Assembly (NCBI GenBank): GCA_002049455.2
Contig: KV919003.1
Coordinates: 58,575 to 122,574, forward strand
DNA length: 64,000 nucleotides
Source of the DNA: Porphyra umbilicalis
Lineage: Eukaryota > Rhodophyta > Bangiophyceae > Bangiales > Bangiaceae
Direction: 5' to 3'
The position numbers and the translations under genes were made by a program. The notes below the pieces were generated by a model. It saw nothing but the letters and a program-made list of their open reading frames with translations. It did not search any database and had not been told where the DNA came from. Positions 57,319-64,000 of the stretch are shown here, in pieces (the first letter of the stretch is position 1; each line of letters starts with the position of its first letter).

Positions 57319-57818
57319 CCCTAGAGCCTCAGGACCGCGATCTCTCGCGATCTCGGACTGAAATAGGGTGCTACTTTTGTGGCGCACTCCTGCCATGAAA
57401 ACGCATAACGACTGTACTGTACGCGGATCCGGCGCCGAAGCTACGGAGACTCCCAGAGAAAATCAAGACAATAGGCGGCTGACATCCGCCAGCCGCCGCC
57501 GGGCGGGTCGAGCGGGGACCGCCTCACAACAGGTGAGTGAATGGGCCTTCACCCACTCGTCGGGATGTCCAACTGGTTTACCGTAACAACCAGTTCGACC
57601 AATACTTTGCATCCAAAACCAGTTTACAAGTGATGTCCGGTTTTTACCCAATGTGAACCACTTATTAAGTACGAGAGCGTCGCTGTCATGTGACCGGAGT
57701 TGCCTGTGTTCCTGGGCTTTAACTGCGGAAAACGACCCAACTTGATGACCTGTGCACGACCTGAACCGACGACTTGCGTCTTCGTCTCTCACACACCGCC
57801 CACGAGTGATATAACTAC

Positions 57819-57965
57819 ACACCACACACGAGTTGTGTGCGGTGTGGTTGCACGACTTGTGTGCGGTGTGGTTGTACGACTTGTGTGCGGTGTGGTTTCT
57901 ATTCCTCTGGTTACACAAGTCATGCAACCACACCGCACACATGTCGTGCAACCACACCACACACG
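57819..57965. repeat. Foldback of 24-bp repeats
   Basis: Units TTGTGTGCGGTGTGGTTG plus [CT]ACGAC at 57833-57856 and 57857-57880, a partial one at 57881-57898, a 13-bp spacer, then two copies inverted (57912-57965). The arms can form a stem of over 50 bp. Confidence 0.9.
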
Positions 57966-59383
57966 CCCGCCAGGAAAGGGACGGCCACGTACGCAACACG
58001 CAACCATGCGAACAGAGTGAAGGTGCATGCACACAGCGGCCTCGAGTAGAACTGAGAAGGAGAAGCAACGACGAGGACCATTACACACGCCAAAAACACT
58101 TCATCATACACAAAGAAGCAGAAGAGACGGGAACGCCGCGCAGAGGAGACAGATGCGCGTGTCAGACGCGCTGCACACAGACAACAACATACGTAATGGA
58201 AGGTTGACTGACGTCCACACCTACCGACATATCACTCACAGATACACACCAGCACCTCCCTGTCTATCATCCCATGTGGATCGACATGACGACGAGGGAA
58301 GGTGTCACTATCCAAAACGGTTCAGTAGACGGATGCCTGGAACAAGTCCAAGGCCAGCGTGGGTGCAGCACATGGCACCAAGGCGCCAACCGACGACAGA
58401 GCGTTCGGCGGGGGGACGAGGAGGGAGGAAGAACTGCAACGGACTCGTAAGGTGTGGCACTGAGAGCGACAGAGACAACGGAACATGACATGGGGGGGGC
58501 AGGAGTGTGGTGCGGGGGTTGGCAGGGACGTCCCTGCCAGTCCGGACTGGGAGAGCGGATCTTCCTCGCCCAGGATGAGCCGCAGCCCCCCAGTCTCATG
58601 CGCTCGGCCGTGGCCCGCTAACTAGTTTGAAATTTGGTTATTGGCCACCGAAAATACCGGATGAACTGGTTCCGTACCCACTCGCTCTCTGGGGGCACAG
58701 CGCCCTGCATCTAGCGCCTCCCCGTTGGTGTTGCACCAACCGCACTTTCCGAGACGTTTGAGCACCACCCGCGCGCGGCTCTTCACAGAAGAGCAGTGGC
58801 CCAATATGGCTGGTCTGACCCGCAAATCAGTTTGCTGCAACCCGTACATTGGCTCTCGACTGTTGACACTGCCGGGACGGGTGACCGAGGCTCATGGAAC
58901 TAAAAGGTCTTTTTTCACGAGTTGTTTCGTGGTGAATAGCACCGCGCAACAGCTGTTGCTCGCTGCCAAACGCAGAGTCCACAAATGGCTGCCCCTCGTG
59001 CGAGGCGGACCGTGTTGGCTTGCTGGCCGCTCGGCCACGCTACGGTTCGCGTCGAGGCGTTCTCGTTGGCCCGGCCGTCCGCTCGGGGCCATGACCGTCC
59101 ACGTGCCTCGGTGAGGTCGCCGAGCGGGCGCCCTGCGGCCCGTCGGAGCGAGACGAGGCCGAAGCGGGCCCAACCAAGCGAGGCCGCCTCATCTCTGATG
59201 CGGCCTTTGCGTATCTTGCATTGGGCAAGGCGGTGTGTGTCGGCCTGAGGTGCGCCTGACGGCGCGTCCCACACATGGAGTGGGGCCCCGCCAGACACGC
59301 TTTGGGGAATTCATTGGGGAACAAGTTGAGGTTTCAGCTGTTCTCTGAAAACCCCTACACCCCAATTGTTTCAAGCAGGGTTG
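57966..59383. other. No gene recognised
   Basis: Short palindromes only (GGCAGGGACGTCCCTGCC at 58521-58538; AGTCCGGACT just after). The missing C-terminal part of the UFL1-like gene should lie here if the gene were whole; I do not see it. Confidence 0.45.
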
Positions 59384-59453
59384 CGTTGGTTTGGTGAACC
59401 ATCGGATGGTTCATTGAATCAGGTATAATTCAACTTTTGAACCAAACCAAACG
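59384..59453. repeat. Small foldback at the UFL1 break
   Basis: CGTTGGTTTGGTGAACC (59384-59400) faces GAACCAAACCAAACG (59439-59453). Confidence 0.7.
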
Positions 59454-59534
59454 TAAACGGACTTGTTGAGCTTAAGGATCCTGAGCCTCCACCGATATTG
59501 GATTTTCTGGTCGCTGTCACGCGTACACCTCCCA

Positions 59535-60465
59535 CAAGTCCCCCCCCCCAACGCCCGCGGCGGCACCCCCCCCAACGCCACATACCCCGCCGCCGCGTAC
59601 GCCGCGGCGGCGGCCGCGACGCGCGCCGCCGTCCACGCGATTGGCATCCACACCCCCCCCCCCCAAGGCGCCCCTCCCTCCGCTCCGCCGCCGCCGCCGC
59701 GGCGGCGGTTACCGCCCGCGGCGGCACACGCACGGCAGCCGCCACCGCGCGCAGACCCGTCGGTGTGGCAACGCCGCGCAGGGCGCCCCGGGCGGCGGCG
59801 GCGTGGCGCCCCGCCCGGGCGCCGCTCGTCAAGACGCCGCCGGCGAGGCGGTAGGTGCCTCCCGCGCCGCCGAGGCGCCCCCCGCCCGCCGCCAGCGCCG
59901 CGGTGAGCGCGTCGTCGAGGGCGGCGGCGGGCACATTGGCGGCGGCGGCGAACGACGCGACGGTCGCCTCGCCGTCGGCGGCGCCATCGACGGCCGTCGC
60001 CGCGTCGGCGACCGCGTCGGTCATGGCGGCGGCGGACAACACGTCTCCCCCGCGGCCGGGGAGGAGGGTTCCCCGCGACGCTGCGAGCGCGGCGGGCACC
60101 GCTGCCGCAACCGCGCCCGCGTCATCACCGACGGCCGCCGCGAGGTCCGCCACGCCCGCCCGGCGGGCGGCAGTGGCCGCCGCCGCCACGGCGGCCGCGA
60201 GGCCGTCGGGCGTGTAGAGCGCGTCGCGGGCAATGGTGGGCGTTAGCCGGGGGAGGCGCCCGGTGGTGGTCAGGTGCGCGAGCAGGGACAGGGCGGTCGC
60301 TGTGGAGATGCGGGGGCGGTCCCCGGTGGAGGGCGGGGGGGGGCCAGTGGGACCCGCGCCCGCCTGGGATGAGGGGACAGGGGGGACAGGGGGGGCAGGG
60401 GGGGCAGGGGAGGGGGCTTGAGCAGCTTCGAGCGCCGCCCGCAGGGCAGCGACCGAGGCGTCCAT
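59535..60465 (-). pseudogene. UFL1: UFL1-like (UFM1 E3 ligase) N-terminal fragment
   Basis: From ATG 60465 (MDASVAALRAALEAAQ), after a Pro-rich linker, the text follows the order of UFL1: LLAHLTTTGRLPRL, YTPDGLAAAVAAAA, a strand-helix pair to ATVASFAAAANVPAAALDDAL, GGRLGGAGGTYRLAGGVLTS, RHAAAARGALRGVATPTGLR (UFL1 has RHKARIRGLFSAITRPT), and, after a shift at a C run near 59656, VWMPIAWTAARVAA and YAAAGYVALGGVP (UFL1 has VFVPDIYS and NGYLEFDAL). It thus covers roughly the first 300 residues. UFL1 transfers UFM1 at the ER. Coding similarity ends near 59535; the remaining ~450 residues are not found in the window. It could be truncated, misassembled, or split by a long intron (GT near 59520). 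Assignment rests on block order, not a search. Confidence 0.65.
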
Positions 60466-60992
60466 GGCGGCAGCGGGCGGCCACGCGGCACCGCCACGGT
60501 GCTTAGGCAAGACGCCCTTGAGTCGGGCCGAGGGTGAGACAGACCAAAATGCGGGGAAGAAAAACAACAAAGAGGGCCACTGGTACGTACTGGAGATGAA
60601 CGTGGATGAACGTGGCGGAGAGGAAGGCAACGGTGCGGGTGGGGACGGGGGCGGACGGAGGTTGGGGAGGGTAGAGTCAAAGAGAGTGCATGCGGCCGTA
60701 GCGGCTGCAAAAGCGGCAGCCCGTCTCGCGCATGAGCAAGCCACCGGGCGTGCAGCGGAGGACGATCTCGGTGTCTCCGAGGAGAGGGGTGTGCGGGCAG
60801 AGGCCAGGAGTCGAGTATAGATAGGGGGGAGGGAGGTCCAGGGTTGGGCGAGGGGGCGCGACCAGAGCAGGAAGATATCCCCCCCCTTTGTGAACGCGCT
60901 CGGCTCTCGGCGCGGTGTGGGTGACGTGGTCACCCCCGTCCCCCTCACCAACACAAGGACCGGACAACAGTGGCTGGCCCAGAGGCGCCGGC
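60466..60992. other. Intergenic between kelch remnant and UFL1-like start
   Basis: About 530 bp, probable promoter side of the UFL1-like gene; no clear box is visible. Confidence 0.4.
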
Positions 60993-61985
60993 CTACATTT
61001 GGGCGTACCGCGACGGGCGCCAAAACGAAAATGTCTCCACCGAGTGGATCGCCGTCGACGAGTTGAGCCCCTCCAGCCCCGCCACCACGTACGCGGCGCC
61101 GCCGAGCACCTTGGCCGACGCGTAGACGGACCGACCGGCGCCGCCGTTCTCTCCGCCGCCAATGATCACCGCGCCGCCGACCGCCGCCGTCGACGCGGCG
61201 AGGCGGCCGTGCGTCAAGGCCGCGTGCGGGAGGGTGCGCCACGCGGCTCGGCCAAACGATTAGACGTCAATGGCAGAGACGGTGGTGGTGCCGGCGCCGC
61301 TGATTCCGTCGTGTCCGCCGAGGAGGAGGAGTTGTCCGTAGGAGACGGCCGCGTAGAGGTGATCCCGCACGTGCGGCGCGGCGGGGAGCGCCGTCCACGA
61401 CGCCGAGTGCCCCGCCGCCGACGGCACGTAGCGGGTGAGCGCGTCGCTGCTGGCCGAGTGGACACCGTGCCCACCAACGTTGCCGCAGAAATGGCGCCGT
61501 GCACGGCGACCGCTCCCGCCCAGCCGCGGTTCAAAGCGCTGTGCAGGGATGGCGTCACCGTCGGTCCACTCCCGCGCCGCGCCCGGGCGGTAGACGAGCA
61601 CGAGCGGGAGGAGGTCTTCGTTTGGGAAAAATCAGGAAAAGGCGCCGACAATGTAAATAGCGTCGCACAACGACACGGGCTGCATGTGGTGGATGCCCCC
61701 GTCGACATAGGGCGGTGACGCACCCGTCGTCCACGTGCGGGTGGCGGGCGTGTAGATGAGCGTCGGGTGGCCGGACGCCACCGACAAGCGGCCGCTGAGG
61801 AGGTAGAGGCGCCCATTGTGGGAGACAAACCCGTGCCCGTACCTCGTCGCCGCGGCGGGAGTGAACGTGGGCGCAGTGGAGCGTGGTCCACCCATGGCTC
61901 CATGCCGGGAAGAAGAGCCCCCCCCCACCCGCGGCCATCGGCGAACCCACCGACGTCGGGCACGGGCGCCGCAAAAAAAAAAAAG
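60993..61985 (-). pseudogene. Kelch-repeat protein remnant
   Basis: Blade-like repeats are clear: TRYGHGFVSHNGRLYLLSG, PATRTWTTGASPPYV, CDAIYIVGAF, PAAPHVRDHLYAAVSYGQLL then LLGGHDG, and GGAVIIGGGENG with AAYVVAGLEGLN. They lie mostly in one frame, broken by TGA at 61632-61634, TAA at 61260-61262 and two compensating small indels between about 61480 and 61540 (an extra G near CTTTGAACC). None of these is at a homopolymer. The start is not visible; an N-terminal piece (EPWVDHAPLRPRS) is in another frame near 61900. At least four or five blades remain. Most likely a decayed gene. The original function is unknown. Confidence 0.65.
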
Positions 61986-62190
61986 GGGCTCGGAGCGCTC
62001 GCTAGCATCGCATGGGCGGCCAACATAGGGCGGCCGCTTCCAAGCCGTCTCCGCGGTGCCTCTACTTTCAAAAAAGAAACAGGAGGGGACGGGGGCACAC
62101 ACGCAGGCGCCGCGCGTCCGGCGACGGGCGCCCGCCGCACCCCCCCCGCCGCGCGCCCGTACGTCCCACGCGCGGCGCGGGACACGACCG

Positions 62191-62954
62191 CTACCCCACC
62201 GGCGTGGGCGGTACCCCCCCCCCCCCCGCGTCTTGCCCCGCCCCCCCCCCCCCCCCCCCCTCCCCCGCCGCCGCCGCCACCGCCGCGCGGCGGCGCGCCG
62301 GACTCGCCACCGCCCCCACCGCCGCGGCGGCGGCGCCCGCGCGGGACTCCCACGCAACCATCGTCTCGCGGGCGGCGGTGAAGGGGTTCAGCCGCGCCTT
62401 GGCAAAGTCGAGCCGCACCCGCACGGTGACGGGGGGGGGGGGGACGGCCCGCCCCTGCCCACACCCCCGTCGGTGGGGGCAGCCGCCGCCGTCGCCGCCC
62501 CTGCCGCACCGGCGGCGGTCGGCGGCGTCGCACGCGCCGCGTCGCCGCTGCCGCCTACGCCGACCGCCGGGGGCGGGGCGGCGGCGGCGGCGGCGGCGGG
62601 GGCGGCGGCGGGGGCGCCCCCCCCCCCCCCCCCGCCGGCAGCGCGACCGCCCGCCCCCGCAGCGTGTACTTGCCGTCCCGCCCCGACGCGAGCCGGCCGA
62701 GCACCTCCCCCGCCGCGGCGCGGAGGAGGGCCTCGACGGGGAGTTGGCCGGCGGCCAAGCGGCGGTGCCCCCCGCCCTTTTTTTGGTGCCACACCTCCAC
62801 CCGCAGCGGCCGCCGCGCGTCCGAGTTGCACAGCACCGCCGCCGACAGCGTTAGCGGCGCAAACGTGGCGCAGCCGACGGACCCGGCGTCCTCCTCCACC
62901 GCCGCCGCCGTCGACGTGGCGGCGCCCGACGGGGTGAGGATGGTCAAGCCACTC

Positions 62955-62989
<35 letters not shown>

Positions 62990-63099
62990 GCCACCGCCAT
63001 CCCCCGCCGGCGACAGCGTCGGCGCCGACGCCGCCGACGCCCCCGGCGTGGCCCCGTTGGTCAGTGGTAGGGGCCGCCGCAGGGGTGCCGTCGGCGCCG

Positions 63100-63145
<46 letters not shown>

Positions 63146-64000
63146 CGCCGCCGCGCGCGGCGGCGCGCGGAGGCGGAAGCTCCCCCGCGTGGACACGGAC
63201 TTGGTGCGCGCGACGAGGGCCCAGCGGGTGTCGGTCAACGACAGCTCCTCCGTGTCTGGGAGGTCCGCCGCGGCGGGGACGGGCGGCGGCAGCGGCGGCG
63301 CCGCCGCCGCGGGCGGCGACGGCGGCGGCGACGGCGGGCGGTCGTCGGAGGAAAAGAGGCGCGACAGGGGGCGGCGCCCAAAGCGGGAGGCCGCGCTGTC
63401 GGCGCGCCCGTCGCGGTCGCCGCCACCCCCGTCGTCGCCGCCGTCACCGTCGCCGTCGCCGTCGCCGCCGCCGGCCGCCGCCGACGCCCCCCCGGTGGTC
63501 GACGGCGGGGTGCCGCCCCGCCGCCCCGGGGGCGACCGCGAGCGGTGCGGGCGCGGCGGGCGGGCGGTGGCGGCCGCGCCGCCCGGGGCGGCGCGGGGTC
63601 GCCCGCCGCGCGGCGGTGGCGGCGGCGACGCGCCATACACCCCCCCGTCCGCCACCCCCGTGCGGCGGTACAGGTGGAGGAAGGGGTGGAAGGGGGAGAG
63701 CTTTTGGGTGGCCTTGACGAGCCCGCGGATGGAAAAGTGGAGGGTGACGGGGGTGGCGAGGACGAGGCGCCCCGCCTCGGACGGGGGGCGGGGGACCGGC
63801 ACGGGGGGGGGGGCGGGGGGGGAGGCGCCCCCGCCCGTGGCCGCGGGGGTCGTGCCGCCGCCGGCCGCCGCTGCCGCTGCCGCCGCCGCCGGGGACGGCG
63901 GCTCGGGGGGGCCATCCCCGTTCGCCGCCGCCGACGGCGCCGACGCCCCCGGCGCCCCGGCGCCACCCACCTCCGCGGCGGCCGCCCCCCCCCCCCCGCC
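62191..64000 (-). CDS. Copine-like C2-domain protein, cut by the window edge
   Basis: The frame enters from the right edge, so the N-terminus is not seen. C2-like strands occur in pieces: RLVLATPVTLHFSIRGLV, SPFHPFLHLYRR, RWALVARTKSVSTRGSFRL, FAPLTLSAAVLCNSDARRPL and RVEVWHQKKGGGHRRLAAGQ with LPVEALLRAA, close in order to the first C2 domain of copines (strand, SDPF-like turn, V-x-W-D block, GE-x-x-x-x-L). Between them are long Gly/Pro/Ala inserts. The usual calcium-binding aspartates are mostly not apparent. After a C run near 62620 the frame shifts; VRVRLDFAKARLNPF (about 62420) may open a second C2 domain. No von Willebrand-type domain is in view. Confidence 0.5.

Noticed and set aside
57819-57965. 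CRISPR-like repeats
   Set aside because: The repeats touch each other without spacers and are inverted in the second half; this is a foldback, and the DNA is eukaryotic.

Overview
This is eukaryotic nuclear DNA. Spliceosomal introns, an ER translocon subunit (TRAP-alpha), a UFM1-ligase (UFL1-like) N-terminus, a plastid-type signal peptidase and several classes of eukaryotic transposons are all present. Very high GC, long G/C homopolymers inside coding sequence, few introns and Gly/Ala/Pro-rich proteins suggest a bangiophyte red alga of the Porphyra/Pyropia type. The species is an inference; no marker gene here fixes it.

Left half (1-31.9 kb) is a transposon graveyard of moderate GC. 1389-9337 is a complete but decayed Ty1/copia-type LTR retrotransposon on the minus strand (604-bp LTRs, 5-bp CTTAG target duplication); a 458-bp MITE is nested in its left LTR. 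Then come a ~160-bp tandem array (10.1-10.9 kb), a TIR element with CTAG duplications (11.5-12.6 kb), remnants of a DIRS-type retroelement (12.85-14.55 kb), two relatives of a TA-inserting (Tc1/mariner-like) element (15.98 and 20.63-21.84 kb), a near-intact hAT transposase (17.3-20.0 kb, minus), and a 3.9-kb TIR element (24.6-28.6 kb) coding for a large protein that fits no transposase class I can name with confidence.

Right half (31.9-64 kb) is extremely GC-rich and holds most of the host genes: a double CxxC zinc-finger protein (31.9-33.3 kb, +), a poly-C/G desert with a possible coiled-coil gene (34.4-35.4 kb, -), a hAT element with perfect 8-bp duplications that contains a PIF/Harbinger transposase (37.6-42.8 kb), a type I signal peptidase (43.9-45.5 kb, +), an FAD amine-oxidase-like/cyclopropane-synthase-like fusion (45.7-49.1 kb, -), TRAP-alpha with three exons (50.8-52.1 kb, +), a proline-rich disordered protein (52.5-54.2 kb, -), the UFL1-like fragment (59.5-60.5 kb, -), a decayed kelch gene (61.0-62.0 kb, -) and a copine-like C2 protein running off the right edge (-).

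A recurring theme is that reading frames in the GC-rich half are interrupted almost exactly at G or C homopolymers of about 7-25 bases, while the lesions in transposons and in the kelch gene are ordinary nonsense codons and small indels. The first class looks like homopolymer length error or polymorphism; the second looks like real decay.
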